Shown in pieces: positions 24,720 to 33,575 of a stretch of 64,000 nucleotides of DNA. Source of the DNA: Micromonospora profundi. GTDB lineage: Bacteria > Actinomycetota > Actinomycetes > Mycobacteriales > Micromonosporaceae. Numbering within the stretch: position 1 is the first letter of the stretch; the number at the start of each line of letters is the position of its first letter. The translations under genes and the position numbers were made by a program. The stretch is taken from positions 4,745,001 through 4,809,000 of the forward strand of contig NZ_JAATJK010000001.1 in assembly GCF_011927785.1 (NCBI RefSeq). Reading direction: 5' to 3'. The notes under the pieces were generated by a model. The model was given only the letters and a program-made list of their open reading frames with translations, was not told the DNA's origin and made no database searches.

Positions 24720-25751
24720 ATGAAGGACACCTCGACCAGGCCGCGAAAGAGCAGTCGCATGCGGCTGCTCCTCAGCGCCGCGTGCGCTGCGGCGCTCGCT
24801 GTCACCGGCACGTTCATCGCCAGCCCCAACGCGCACGCCGAGGCCGACCGGACCCTCACCTCGAACCTCACCGGCACACACAACGGCTACTACTTCTCGT
24901 TCTGGAAGGACAGCGGCAACGCCAGCATGACGTTGCGCGCCGACGGCCGGTACAGCAGCAGTTGGGACAGGAGCACCAACAACTGGGTCGGCGGCAAGGG
25001 CTGGGCCACCGGCAGCCGACGGACGGTCAGTTACTCGGGCAACTACAACCCGGGCAACAACAACACCTACCTCGCCCTGTACGGATGGACGCGGAACCCG
25101 CTCATCGAGTACTACGTGGTGGAGAACTTCGGCAGCTACAACCCGAGCAGCGGCGCCCAGCGGCTGGGTACGGTCACCACTGACGGCGGCACCTACGACA
25201 TCCTCCGCAGCCAGCGGGTCAACGCCCCGTCGATCGACGGCAACCAGACGTTCTACCAGTACTGGAGCGTCCGTCAGCAGAAGCGTTCGAGTGGCACCAT
25301 CACCACCGCCAACCACTTCGACGCCTGGGCCCGCGCCGGCCTGAACCTGGGCAGCAACCACGCCTACCAGGTCATGGCGACCGAGGGCTACCAGAGCCAG
25401 GGCAGCTCGGACATCAACGTCTGGGAAGGCGGCGGGGGCAACCCCACCACCGGGCCGACCACCGGTCCGACCACCCCGCCCGCGAACGGCAACTGCACCG
25501 CAGTGCTGTCGGCTGCCGAGCGGTGGGGTGACCGGTTCAACCTGAACGTGGCGGTCAGCGGCACCAACAACTGGGTGGTCAGCCTCGGGCTCAACGGCGG
25601 CCAGAGCATCCAGAACAGCTGGAACGCCTCGGTCAGCGGCACCACGGGCACCGTCACCGCCAGGCCGAACGGCAACGGCAACAACTTCGGCATCACGATC
25701 ATGGCCAACAACAACTGGACCTGGCCGACGGTCTCCTGCCGGACCAGCTGA
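24720..25751 (+). CDS. secreted endo-1,4-beta-xylanase, GH11 with CBM2
   Basis: A 343-residue secreted enzyme. Residues 1-40 are a Sec signal peptide with an Arg-rich start. The GH11 jelly-roll domain (about 44-235) has the nucleophile Glu130 in [10 protein letters not shown] and the acid/base Glu222 in [12 protein letters not shown] short Gly/Thr/Pro linker (PTTGPTTGP) leads to a family 2 carbohydrate-binding module, bracketed by Cys259 and the Cys near the end, with conserved Trp residues. It cuts xylan outside the cell. The ATG follows GAGGAGG with normal spacing. It stands between a MerR gene and an integrase remnant, which may mark it as laterally acquired cargo. Confidence 0.95.
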   Translation: MKDTSTRPRKSSRMRLLLSAACAAALAVTGTFIASPNAHAEADRTLTSNLTGTHNGYYFSFWKDSGNASMTLRADGRYSSSWDRSTNNWVGGKGWATGSRRTVSYSGNYNPGNNNTYLALYGWTRNPLIEYYVVENFGSYNPSSGAQRLGTVTTDGGTYDILRSQRVNAPSIDGNQTFYQYWSVRQQKRSSGTITTANHFDAWARAGLNLGSNHAYQVMATEGYQSQGSSDINVWEGGGGNPTTGPTTGPTTPPANGNCTAVLSAAERWGDRFNLNVAVSGTNNWVVSLGLNGGQSIQNSWNASVSGTTGTVTARPNGNGNNFGITIMANNNWTWPTVSCRTS

Positions 25752-25772
25752 CCCCGACCCACCGACCCTTGC

Positions 25773-25806
25773 GGGTGGCGTGCCGGCCGGTGCCGGCACG
25801 CCACCC
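25773..25806 (+). terminator. terminator after the xylanase gene
   Basis: A perfect 15-bp inverted repeat (GGGTGGCGTGCCGGC) with a 4-base CGGT loop, 22 bp past the xylanase stop. It lacks a strong T tract. Confidence 0.75.
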
Positions 25807-25873
25807 GTCGTCGCGTTCAGGACACGACCCCCCGGGTTTCGCGTGAGGCTGAACGGAAGGTCACGGGCGACCG

Positions 25874-26157
25874 GTGCAGGACTTCGACCTGGTCTTCACT
25901 ACTGGCATCGATACCTCAGCGAGCCGCGGAACCTGAACCGGCACCTCGTCCGGCTCTTGGCGCTGGCCGGGCTTCGTCGGGTCCGCTTCCATGACCTGCG
26001 CCACTCGTGCGCGACGCTCCTCTACGAACAGGGCGTGCCGATCGAGCGGATTCAAGACGTGCCCGGGCACAGCTCCCCGGCCATCACCAAGCTGATCTAC
26101 GTGGAGGTGACCCGCCAGGCGCAGCGCTCGACCACGGACAAGCTTGGTTATGCGTAG
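25874..26157 (+). pseudogene. tyrosine recombinase (phage-type integrase) C-terminal remnant, frameshifted
   Basis: The final part of a tyrosine recombinase is readable in two frames. VQDFDLVFTTGIDT in one frame is followed, after a shift near 25920, by EPRNLNRHLVRLL, FHDLRHSCATLLYEQG, GHSSPAITKLIYVEVTR. The catalytic Arg (HDLRHS), His (GHSS) and Tyr (IYVEV) positions survive, but the N-terminal two thirds are missing and the frame is broken. It lies 57 bp from the 3' end of tRNA-Lys, the usual attachment site of such elements, so it is probably what is left of an integrated element. Confidence 0.8.
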
Positions 26158-26170
26158 GGCTCAGAAAAGG

Positions 26171-26204
26171 GATCAGGCCCAGTCCAACCGGACCGGGCCT
26201 GATC
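26171..26204 (-). terminator. rho-independent terminator of tRNA-Lys
   Basis: A 15-bp stem with one mismatch (GATCAGGCCC...GGGCCTGATC) and a 4-base loop, followed on the minus strand by a CCCTTTTC tract. It begins 10 bp past the tRNA CCA end. Confidence 0.8.
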
Positions 26205-26213
26205 TCTTCTCGC

Positions 26214-26289
26214 TGGTGCGCCGCCAGGGACTCGAACCCCGAACCCGCGGATTAAGAGTCCGCTGCTCTGCCAGTTGAGCTAGCGGCGC
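26214..26289 (-). tRNA. tRNA-Lys (anticodon CTT)
   Basis: The minus strand folds as a 76-nt tRNA: acceptor GCGCCGC pairs with GCGGCGC, D-arm GCTCAACTGGCAGAGC, anticodon loop ACTCTTAATC, T-arm GGTTCGAGTCC, and an encoded ACCA end. An integrase remnant and a terminator follow its 3' end. Confidence 0.97.
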
Positions 26290-26477
26290 TCGTTCGGCAA
26301 CGGAGAGAAGATTAGCACCCCGCTGAGCCGGGCTCCAATCCGGTTACCCGGGTCCCCCCTTCGGTCGAGCTTACTGGACAAAGGCCCACAAATACTCCAG
26401 CGCTACTGAGACAGGTGCGTGGGCGTAGGCGCTGATACGGCACGATGTCCGCCAGGTACGCGAGAACAGAGGTGGGG

Positions 26478-27752
26478 ATGGCACGGTTCACGCGAGCCGG
26501 GGCGGTGGTGGGCGCTCTGACCCTGGCGGCGTCGCTGGCACTGACCGGGTGCGGCGACGAGCAGAAGAAGCCGGAATTCGTTGGCGGGGCCCAGGCGAGC
26601 ACGGAGCCGAGCGCCAGCGCCGCTCCGGGCACGGCCGAGCCGTCGAAGCCGGCGACGCCGAGCGGGCCGGCGCTGACGTTGAGCCCGGCCAACGGCACGA
26701 AGAACAGGCCCGTGAGCACGGAGATCAGCGCCAAGGTCCCGGACGGCGGCAAGGTGTCCTCGGTGACCCTGGCCGCCGCCGACGGCAAGGCGGTGGAGGG
26801 CAAGCTGCGTACTGACGGTTCGGCGTGGGTGCCGAACGCTCCGTTGAAGTACGGCACCAGCTACACCGCCACGGTGACGGCGAGCGGGTCGGACGGCACG
26901 ACCAGCCAGGGCACCAGCACGTTCACCACGATGGCCAAGCCGAAGTCGACGATCGGGTCGGGCCTGTACCTCTTCGACGACAAGAGCTACGGGGTGGCCA
27001 TGCCGGTGGTCACCGAGTTCCACCCGGGCATCCCGAAGAAGGACCGGGCGGCGGTGCAGAAGCGGATGTTCGTCCACACCGACCCGCCGCAGCCGGGGGC
27101 GTGGCACTGGGTCGCCAACGGCACGCAGGCGTACTACCGCGCGCCTGAGTACTGGAAGCCGGGCACCACCATCACCGTGCGGATCGCGCTTGCCGGCATG
27201 CCGCTCAGCAACGGCAGGTACGGCGACATCGACCGCAAGGCCACGGCGAAGATCGGCCGGTCGTTCGTGATGAAGGTCGACAACGCCACCAAGAAGATGA
27301 CCGTGTACGAGAACGGCACTGTCGTACGCACCATCCCGGTGAGCCTGGGCAAGAAGAGCACCCCGTCGTCGAGCGGCACGATGGTCGTGATGGAGAAGAA
27401 GGCGGCCACTGTCTTCGACACCCGCGACGACCCGAACCCGGCGAACCGTTATGTCACCGACATCGAGTTCGCCCAGCGGCTCACCTGGGGCGGCGAGTAC
27501 ATCCACGCCGCGCCCTGGTCGGAGCACGTGCAGGGGCGGCAGAACGTCTCGCACGGCTGCGTGAACGTGTCGACGGCGAACGCCCGCTGGTTGTTCGAGA
27601 GGACGCGGGTCGGTGATCCGATCACGGTGAAGGGCACTGAGCGCAAGCTCGCCGCCGGCAACGGCTGGACGGCGTGGAGCCTGAGCTGGTCGGACTTCGT
27701 CAAGGGCAGCGCGCTGCCGGTACCCGAGGGTGGTTCGGGTCCGGCTCTCTGA
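26478..27752 (+). CDS. L,D-transpeptidase lipoprotein (LdtMt2-like), copy 1
   Basis: A 424-residue exported lipoprotein. The signal ends at lipobox LALTGC and is followed by a Pro/Ser-rich linker. Two immunoglobulin-like domains come next (about 70-270, with PLKYGTSYTATVTA), then the YkuD catalytic domain with SHGCVNVS (Cys361). These enzymes form 3-3 cross-links in peptidoglycan on the outer face of the membrane and resist most penicillins. The ATG follows GAGGTGGGG. A strongly similar paralogue lies 250 bp downstream, so this is a tandem duplication. The separating terminator suggests separate transcripts. Confidence 0.93.
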   Translation: MARFTRAGAVVGALTLAASLALTGCGDEQKKPEFVGGAQASTEPSASAAPGTAEPSKPATPSGPALTLSPANGTKNRPVSTEISAKVPDGGKVSSVTLAAADGKAVEGKLRTDGSAWVPNAPLKYGTSYTATVTASGSDGTTSQGTSTFTTMAKPKSTIGSGLYLFDDKSYGVAMPVVTEFHPGIPKKDRAAVQKRMFVHTDPPQPGAWHWVANGTQAYYRAPEYWKPGTTITVRIALAGMPLSNGRYGDIDRKATAKIGRSFVMKVDNATKKMTVYENGTVVRTIPVSLGKKSTPSSSGTMVVMEKKAATVFDTRDDPNPANRYVTDIEFAQRLTWGGEYIHAAPWSEHVQGRQNVSHGCVNVSTANARWLFERTRVGDPITVKGTERKLAAGNGWTAWSLSWSDFVKGSALPVPEGGSGPAL

Positions 27753-27766
27753 GCGACCGATGTTCC

Positions 27767-27799
27767 GCGCCGGCCCCCGCCCGAGGCGGGGGTCGGCGC
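27767..27799 (+). terminator. terminator between the two L,D-transpeptidase genes
   Basis: An inverted repeat starting GCGCCGGCCCCCGCC with a 3-base loop and the complementary arm ending CGGCGC, 14 bp after the stop codon. One or two bulged bases break the stem. Confidence 0.7.
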
Positions 27800-28000
27800 G
27801 TACCCTTGCATCTGCCCGTGGCGCGACGGCGCCGGCGGCGGCCCTCGTCCCGACGCGGAGACGAGCCAGGCTCACGAATCGCCGATAATAGCAAGAATCC
27901 GACATTCATCGGCGTGTTCGGGTTCACCCTCGGCAACCGGGGCCTGCGCTGGCGCGTCAGTAAGAGACGATGGGGCAGGGACCACGACTGTGAGGACATC

Positions 28001-29281
28001 ATGCGAGCTAGCCAGCACCAGCTGAACCGGCCCGGTGGGCGACGCCGCGTGTTCGCGGCGGGGCTTCTCGCCGCGGCGCTGGCCTTGACCTCCGCGTGCA
28101 CCGACGGCGGCGGCAAGCCGTCCTCGTGGCAGGGCGGCGGCGAGAGCGCAGCACCGAAGGCGGCGGCGACGATCAGCGAACCGGCGGCCGACGCGAAGGA
28201 CGTGCCCGCGTCGACAGGCATCACCTTCACCACGAAGGACGCCGTGGAGACCGCCGTCGAGCTGAAGGACGCGGCCGGCAAGGCCGTCGAGGGCGCGCTG
28301 TCCGCCGACGGCAAGACCTGGCTTCCGACGGGCGCCCTGGCGTACGGCACGAGCTACACCGCCACTGTCACCGCCACCGGCGACGACGGCCGCCCGGCCA
28401 CCGCGACCAGCACGTTCACCACGATGGCCAAGCCCACCAATCAGGTACGCGTGAGCAGCTTCCTCGGCGACAACCAGGTGGTCGGTGTCGGGATGCCGCT
28501 GATCGTGAAGTTCAGCCGGGGCATCCCGGAGGACTACCGCGACGACGTGCAGCGCCGCATGACGGTGACCTCCACGCCGGCCCAGGAGGGCATCTGGCAC
28601 TGGGTCAGCCCCACCGAGATCCGCTACCGGCCGAAGGAGTTCTGGAAGGCCGACAGCAAGGTCTCCTACCGGATCCAGGCCGGCGGCCTGCCGCTGGGTG
28701 AGGGCTGGTACGGCCGCGCCGACCTCAACGTGGACATCAAGATCGGCCCGTCGGTGATCATGACGGTCGACAACAAGACGAAGCGCATGACGGTGACCCG
28801 CAACGGCTCCGTGATCAAGACAATTCCGGTGAGCCTCGGCAAGAAGAGCACCCCTTCGTCCAGCGGGACGATGGTGGTGATCGAGAAGCTGCGCAAGACG
28901 GTCTTCGACACGTTCGAGGAGCTCGGACCCGAGGAGGGCTACCGCACCAAGATTGACTTCGCGCAGCGGCTCACCTGGGGTGGCGAGTTCATCCACGCGG
29001 CGCCCTGGTCCGAGGGCCAGCAAGGCAGTGTCAACGTGTCGCACGGCTGCGTGAACGTGTCGATGGCCAACGGCGAGTGGCTGTTCAAGAACACCCAGGT
29101 CGGTGACCCCATCACGGTCAAGGGCACCGAGCGCAAGCTCCAGAACGGCAACGGCTGGACGGACTGGAACATGAGCTGGGAGCAGTACGTCAAGGGCAGT
29201 GCCCTACCGTACGAGCCGCCGGCCGACCCGGACACCTCACCGACCCCGGACGGCGCCACCGCCCCGACGCCCACGCCCTGA
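28001..29281 (+). CDS. L,D-transpeptidase lipoprotein (LdtMt2-like), copy 2
   Basis: A 426-residue paralogue of the preceding gene with the same plan: signal peptide with lipobox LTSAC, two Ig-like domains (LAYGTSYTATVTATG, then WHWVSPTEIRYRPKEFW) and the YkuD domain with SHGCVNVS (Cys350). The catalytic halves share long blocks such as PVSLGKKSTPSSSGTMVV, while the linkers differ. A Pro/Thr-rich tail (PDTSPTPDGATAPTPTP) is unique to this copy. The ATG follows GAGGA. It probably has its own promoter in the 248-bp gap, with an AT-rich ATAATAG near 27885. It makes peptidoglycan 3-3 links. Confidence 0.93.
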   Translation: MRASQHQLNRPGGRRRVFAAGLLAAALALTSACTDGGGKPSSWQGGGESAAPKAAATISEPAADAKDVPASTGITFTTKDAVETAVELKDAAGKAVEGALSADGKTWLPTGALAYGTSYTATVTATGDDGRPATATSTFTTMAKPTNQVRVSSFLGDNQVVGVGMPLIVKFSRGIPEDYRDDVQRRMTVTSTPAQEGIWHWVSPTEIRYRPKEFWKADSKVSYRIQAGGLPLGEGWYGRADLNVDIKIGPSVIMTVDNKTKRMTVTRNGSVIKTIPVSLGKKSTPSSSGTMVVIEKLRKTVFDTFEELGPEEGYRTKIDFAQRLTWGGEFIHAAPWSEGQQGSVNVSHGCVNVSMANGEWLFKNTQVGDPITVKGTERKLQNGNGWTDWNMSWEQYVKGSALPYEPPADPDTSPTPDGATAPTPTP

Positions 29282-29290
29282 TCGACAGCG

Positions 29291-29323
29291 ACGGGAGCCT
29301 TCTCTCCACGGAGAGGGCTCCCG
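29291..29323 (+). terminator. terminator after the second L,D-transpeptidase gene
   Basis: GGGAGCC pairs with GGCTCCC, continued by TCTCT/GGAGA, around a short CCAC loop, 10 bp past the stop. Confidence 0.7.
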
Positions 29324-29345
29324 TGTGCGCCGTCCCCTGGAACGA

Positions 29346-29375
29346 CTCAGGCCCCCTCGTGGGAGGGGGCCTGAG
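29346..29375 (-). terminator. terminator of tRNA-His
   Basis: A perfect 12-bp stem (CTCAGGCCCCCT and complement) with a 6-base loop, 16 bp beyond the 3' end of tRNA-His on the minus strand. It may also act for the plus strand. Confidence 0.75.
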
Positions 29376-29390
29376 CAGTGAAGCTAGCTG

Positions 29391-29464
29391 GGTGACTGAT
29401 GGGAATTGAACCCACGACAACCGGGACCACAACCCGGTGCTCTGCCAACTGAGCTACAGCCACC
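29391..29464 (-). tRNA. tRNA-His (anticodon GTG)
   Basis: On the minus strand GTGGCTG pairs with CAGTCAC, with an extra 5' G opposite the discriminator C, the hallmark of tRNA-His. The anticodon loop reads TTGTGGT. The complete CCA end is not encoded. Confidence 0.96.
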
Positions 29465-29584
29465 ATGCTGCCGTCGCCCGGTCGATCGCCCCGGGCGGGG
29501 TGCGGACCAATAATAGCCACACTCCAACCACCCACGTCCACCGGGTTGCCCGCTCCCCCGTGTGGCAGTCACAGACACCCCCGG

Positions 29585-29640
29585 TGTTAGGAAGGGCCCC
29601 TTCCTATACACCAGGCGTTAACAAGGTGCCCTTCCTTCGC
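29585..29640. repeat. palindromic GGGCCCCTTCC-type intergenic repeat
   Basis: Two near-palindromic cores, GTTAGGAAGGG-CCCCTTCCTA and GTTAACAAGG-TGCCCTTCCTT, lie side by side between tRNA-His and orn. A related element occurs at 61502-61556. I take these as members of a dispersed repeat family seen in Micromonospora-type genomes; that attribution is from memory. Confidence 0.65.
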
Positions 29641-29647
29641 CCGTCGG

Positions 29648-30244
29648 TTAGAGCTCGGCGGCGATCGCCTTCGCCGTGTCGACGTCGGGGCCGGGCAGCG
29701 GGACGAAGATCGTGCGCCGGTAGTACTCCAACTCCCGGATGCTCTCCCGGATGTCCGCGAGCGCCCGGTGCGCCAGGCCCTTCTGCGGCTGGCCGAAGTA
29801 GACCCGTGGGTACCAGCGGCGGCACAGCTCCTTGATCGACGAGACGTCGATCATGCGGTAGTGCAGGTGCGCGTCGAGGCGGGGCATGTCCCGGGCGATG
29901 AAGCCACGGTCGGTGGCGATCGAGTTGCCACACAGCGGCGCGGTACGCGGGTCCTTGACGAAGCTCCTGACGTACTCCAGCACCAGGTCCTCGGCCTCGG
30001 CGAGGGTGACAGCCGAGCGGCGGACCTCCTCGGTGAGGCCGGATTTGGCGTGCATCGTCTGGACGATCTCCGGCATCGCCTCCAACGCGGCCTCGTCGGC
30101 GTGGATCACCACGTCGACACCGTCACCCAGCACGTTGAGGTCGGGATCGGTGACCAGTGCCGCAACCTCGATCAGTTTGTCCCTGCCGAGGTCCAACCCG
30201 GTCATCTCACAGTCGATCCAGACGAGGAGATCAGCCACCGGCAC
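29648..30244 (-). CDS. orn: oligoribonuclease
   Basis: A 198-residue DEDDh exonuclease. The Exo I motif is [11 protein letters not shown], Exo II is [17 protein letters not shown] and Exo [14 protein letters not shown]. Oligoribonuclease degrades di- to pentanucleotides left by RNA turnover and, in many bacteria, pGpG from cyclic di-GMP. The length matches the family. A GTG start is used; a second in-frame GTG two codons later is possible. It is a single gene, divergent from the GT87 gene. Confidence 0.95.
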   Translation of the reverse strand: MPVADLLVWIDCEMTGLDLGRDKLIEVAALVTDPDLNVLGDGVDVVIHADEAALEAMPEIVQTMHAKSGLTEEVRRSAVTLAEAEDLVLEYVRSFVKDPRTAPLCGNSIATDRGFIARDMPRLDAHLHYRMIDVSSIKELCRRWYPRVYFGQPQKGLAHRALADIRESIRELEYYRRTIFVPLPGPDVDTAKAIAAEL

Positions 30245-30311
30245 AGCCTACGCGCAGCCCACACCCCGCGGCTGCGGGCTCTCGGCCGGGCGGACCGCTA
30301 GGGTTTCTCAA

Positions 30312-31580
30312 GTGCCAGCCGATCCGATAGCGCCACCCGCCGTCACCGACGACGATCCCGGCGGTCGTGCGGTGCGCCGGCTGGTCGCGGTTGTGGCGCT
30401 GCTGGCCGTGCTGCCGGCGCTCTACCTGCCCGGCCTGGTGCACAACTTCTTCGACCTGAAGATCTACATGTCGGCGATGGACTGGTGGACGACGGGCCAT
30501 CCGCTCTACGACTACGTCCAGCCGGACCGGGTGCAGGGCGCGCTGTACTTCACCTATCCGCCGTTCAGCGCATTGTTGCTGTGGCCGTTCGGTCTGCTGC
30601 GGCTCGGCGTCACCGTGACGATCTTCACGGTGTTCACAGTTCTGGCGGTGGTGCTGACCACGCGGTGGCTGGTGCTGCCGGTGATCGCCCGGCACGGCCT
30701 GCCACGGACGTTCACACTGGTCGTGGCTGTGCTGCTGGTGCTGGCCGTGGAGAGCACCCGCGAGACGATCACCTTCGGGCAGATCAACATGCTGCTCGTC
30801 GTGCTGATCCTGGGCGACCTGCTGTTCGCCGTTCCGCAGGCGCGGCGCTGGGCCGGGGTCGGGGTGGGGCTGGCGACGGCGCTCAAGCTCTTCCCGGGCA
30901 TCTTCATCGTGTACCTGCTGGCCACCCGGAGGTGGCGGGCCGCAGTGGTGGCGAGCGCGACCGCGGCGGCGGCGACGCTGCTCGCGGCGGCCATCGCCCC
31001 GAGCGACTCGTGGCGGTTCTGGACCCAGGAGTTGTGGGACACCGAGCGCGTGGGCCGCACCGACTACGTCGGCAACCAGTCGCTGTTCGGCCTGCTCAGT
31101 CGGTTCACCGCGCCGGAGAAACCCGACCGGGTGCTGTGGCTGCTGCTGGTGGCCGTGGTGGTCGGCTACGGGCTGTGGCGGGCAGCCCGCGCCGCGCGCG
31201 CCGGTGACCTGCTGACGGGTCTGACCCTTACCGGGTTGGTGGGCGCCCTGGTCAGCCCGATCACCTGGACCCACCACATCTACTGGTTCGTGCCGGCGAT
31301 GGTGCTGCTCGTCGACGTGGCGCTCAGCGCCGACCGGCCGGACGAGTCACGTCGGCGCTGGTGGTCGGCCGCGCTCGCGCTGGGCACCACCGCTGTGATC
31401 ACCTACGGGGTGGTGACCTTCCAGAAATGGGGCACGGACCCGGTCCGCACCCATGATCCGGTGGATTTCGTCACGCAGAACAGCTACGTGCTGCTCTGCC
31501 TGCTCCTGCTGGCAGCCCTGCCGATCCGATCGAGCCGGATCACCGAAAAATCGCATCAAATGGACAGAGTTCCCCGGTAG
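30312..31580 (+). CDS. GT87-family polyprenol-linked mannosyltransferase-like membrane protein
   Basis: A 422-residue polytopic protein with about ten membrane segments, the GT87/DUF2029 pattern FFDLKIYMSAMDWWTTGHPLYDY and a later TFGQINMLLVVLIL. Members such as PimE use polyprenyl-phosphate mannose to extend glycolipids outside the membrane. The Asp in FFDLKIY is the expected catalytic residue of the GT-C fold. The GTG start fits the family; the long upstream frame is not coding. The exact acceptor is unknown. Confidence 0.88.
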   Translation: MPADPIAPPAVTDDDPGGRAVRRLVAVVALLAVLPALYLPGLVHNFFDLKIYMSAMDWWTTGHPLYDYVQPDRVQGALYFTYPPFSALLLWPFGLLRLGVTVTIFTVFTVLAVVLTTRWLVLPVIARHGLPRTFTLVVAVLLVLAVESTRETITFGQINMLLVVLILGDLLFAVPQARRWAGVGVGLATALKLFPGIFIVYLLATRRWRAAVVASATAAAATLLAAAIAPSDSWRFWTQELWDTERVGRTDYVGNQSLFGLLSRFTAPEKPDRVLWLLLVAVVVGYGLWRAARAARAGDLLTGLTLTGLVGALVSPITWTHHIYWFVPAMVLLVDVALSADRPDESRRRWWSAALALGTTAVITYGVVTFQKWGTDPVRTHDPVDFVTQNSYVLLCLLLLAALPIRSSRITEKSHQMDRVPR

Positions 31581-31612
31581 CCACGATCACGGCTAATCTG
31601 GTCTCATCTACC

Positions 31613-32671
31613 TCAAGCGTCGCTCGGGTAGCACCGATCCCCCGGTGAGAGCGGCCCTCCGCGTCGGCAGCGCGGAGGGCCGCTCGCCGTTTCGTCCACC
31701 ACCACCGGCTGGGCCGTCGGCTCCGCCGCCGCGGGTGGCCAGGCCAGGCTCAACGTCACCTCGGGCGGGCGGGGCTGCCCGGACGCCTCGTCCAGGTCGC
31801 CGAGCGTGGCCGGTCGGCGGGCGGGCTCGGCGCCGATGGCCGAGCGGGGTCGCTCCCCCGAGCCGACCGGAGCGAGCTGCCGCACCGCAGGCATCGGCGC
31901 CGCGGCCCCGGGATCCCGGACGCCGAGGCCGCTCAGCGAGGTGACCCCGAGCCGGCCGGCCAGCACCGGCACCTGGTCCGGTTCGACGACGAAGACCACC
32001 TCGCGGGGGCGCTGCGGTCGCAGCAGGAGCAGCACCGCGCCCACCACCAGCAGCACCCCGAGGGCGAGCAGACCCCACGTCGCCGGGCCGGTCCAGGTCG
32101 CCCGCAACTCCGCCCGCAGGTCCAGGGCGAGGTCGGCACCGCCGTCCGGGCGCATCACCACAAGACTCATCGGCTCACCGGCCAGGTCGCCGGCGGCCCA
32201 CTCCAGCGAGCCGATCCCCTCGCGTACCCAGAAGGGGCGGCCCAACGGGCTGGCCGTCTCGGCGGCCGCCGGTGCGACGGACGGACCGGCCGGGTCCAGT
32301 CGGACCGGCAGCGGACCCCGGGCCAGCGCGACGCGGCGGACCGTGGCGTGCGGCACCGGCTCCAGCCAGCGACGCACCTCCGCCGTGGGTGCCAGGCCGA
32401 TGAACGCCGGGCCGCCGGGGGTACGCGCGTCCACCCGCAGTCGGGTCTGGGCGGTACGGGCGAACGGCACCTCCTGCCGCAGCAGCCGGTCGAGGTCGCC
32501 GACGACGACGGCGTGCCCGGGTGTGCGGACCGTCTCGAACCGGGCCGTGAAGGCTCCGCCGGGATCGGCGTGCCGGGTCACCAGCCAGAGCCCACCACCG
32601 ACGAGGAGCGCCGGAATCCCGATGACCAACAGCAGCACTCCGGCGATCCCCCGCACGAAACGCATTCGCAC
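31613..32671 (-). CDS. membrane protein of unknown function
   Basis: A 352-residue protein with an N-terminal membrane segment (GIAGVLLLVIGIPALLVGGGLWLV), an extracytoplasmic domain of about 170 residues, a second membrane segment (WGLLALGVLLVVGAVLLLL) and a Pro-rich cytoplasmic tail. I do not recognise the family. The last 20 or so residues (PPRCRRGGPLSPGDRC) are encoded across a perfect 15-bp hairpin at 31649-31685 that looks like a terminator, so the natural stop may have been lost. It converges with the GT87 gene. Confidence 0.75.
   Translation of the reverse strand: MRMRFVRGIAGVLLLVIGIPALLVGGGLWLVTRHADPGGAFTARFETVRTPGHAVVVGDLDRLLRQEVPFARTAQTRLRVDARTPGGPAFIGLAPTAEVRRWLEPVPHATVRRVALARGPLPVRLDPAGPSVAPAAAETASPLGRPFWVREGIGSLEWAAGDLAGEPMSLVVMRPDGGADLALDLRAELRATWTGPATWGLLALGVLLVVGAVLLLLRPQRPREVVFVVEPDQVPVLAGRLGVTSLSGLGVRDPGAAAPMPAVRQLAPVGSGERPRSAIGAEPARRPATLGDLDEASGQPRPPEVTLSLAWPPAAAEPTAQPVVVDETASGPPRCRRGGPLSPGDRCYPSDA
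31649..31685. terminator. terminator-like hairpin inside the end of a reading frame
   Basis: GAGCGGCCCTCCGCG, a 7-base loop, then the exact complement. It lies between convergent genes, but overlaps the last codons of the leftward membrane-protein gene. Confidence 0.65.
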
Positions 32672-32771
32672 CGTCCCCCTCCGTAGCCAGATACCCGGCC
32701 GACCTTACCGACGTAGGCCGCCTGATCAGCGGATATCCACGGCACGGCCGGTTCCGGTCCGTCAGGAACGC

Positions 32772-32806
32772 GCTGGCCCGCCGGAAGGGAACTCCGGCGG
32801 GCCAGC
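32772..32806 (-). terminator. terminator of the copCD-ycnI operon
   Basis: A perfect 14-bp stem (GCTGGCCCGCCGGA) with a 7-base loop, 14 bp past the stop of the ycnI-like gene. Confidence 0.75.
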
Positions 32807-32820
32807 GGGTGAGCGACGGG

Positions 32821-33558
32821 TCAGGACCGGGCAGCAGGCTCCCGGCGGGTCCGGACGAACGCCAGGCCGCCGAGCACCAGGCCGGCGAGGCCTGCGACGA
32901 GACCGGCGACGCCGAGGCCGATCGCGGCGCCCTCGCCCTCGTCGTCGTCATCGTCGGATGCGACGGCCGCCGCGGCGGGCGCGGCCGAAGCAGAGGCCGA
33001 CGCTGACGCCGCCGGGGTGAGGGTGAGCACCGGCGCCGGGCTGTCCGGCTCCTCGCCGCCCGGCTGCGGCTCGTCGATCCACCGCGACACGTTGCCGTCC
33101 GAGTAGGTCTGGAGCGTCTTGAAGACCATCGACTCGACCTTGGGCAGCGGGCCCATCGAGACCGGGAACTCCTGGAACTGGCCGGGCTTCACCCCCGCAT
33201 CACCGGTCGCCGTCCAAGTGATCTTGGAAACGGCCTCGGTGAGCTGGCTGCCGTGCACCTCGATCGGCGGGTCCACCTTGCGCTTCTCGGTCGCCACCGT
33301 CCAGCCGGGCACCGGCATCGTCGACACCGACCCGACCGGCGCGTTCTCCGGCAGCACGACCTCCAGCTTGGTGGTCGACGCGGTGTCGCTCTCGTTCGGC
33401 ACCCGGAACGCCACCCGGGCGTAGCCGCCCTGGGTGGCGTCCTTCGGGTTCACAGTGACGTGGGCGGACGCCGACCCGGCGAAGCCGAACACGGCGGTGG
33501 CGGCGGCGGTGAGCGCCAGGGCGGCAGCGGCGGTTGCGGTACGCCGGAGACGGGTCAT
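32821..33558 (-). CDS. YcnI/DUF1775-family exported copper-associated protein
   Basis: A 245-residue exported protein. The signal peptide ends at SASA, leaving an N-terminal His in HVTVNPKDATQGGY, the copper-binding site reported for YcnI. The DUF1775 domain runs to about residue 165, followed by an Ala/Ser and acidic linker (ASDDDDDEGEG) and a C-terminal membrane anchor ending RTRREPAARS. It lies 17 bp after the CopC-CopD gene, the usual partner. A role in copper import or delivery at the membrane outer face is inferred from that pairing. Confidence 0.9.
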   Translation of the reverse strand: MTRLRRTATAAAALALTAAATAVFGFAGSASAHVTVNPKDATQGGYARVAFRVPNESDTASTTKLEVVLPENAPVGSVSTMPVPGWTVATEKRKVDPPIEVHGSQLTEAVSKITWTATGDAGVKPGQFQEFPVSMGPLPKVESMVFKTLQTYSDGNVSRWIDEPQPGGEEPDSPAPVLTLTPAASASASASAAPAAAAVASDDDDDEGEGAAIGLGVAGLVAGLAGLVLGGLAFVRTRREPAARS

Positions 33559-33575
33559 GGGCTTGGTGGACCTCT

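Noticed and set aside
29437..29835. Plus-strand frame over tRNA-His and the end of orn
   Set aside because: It crosses a tRNA and repeat DNA and lies antisense to orn.
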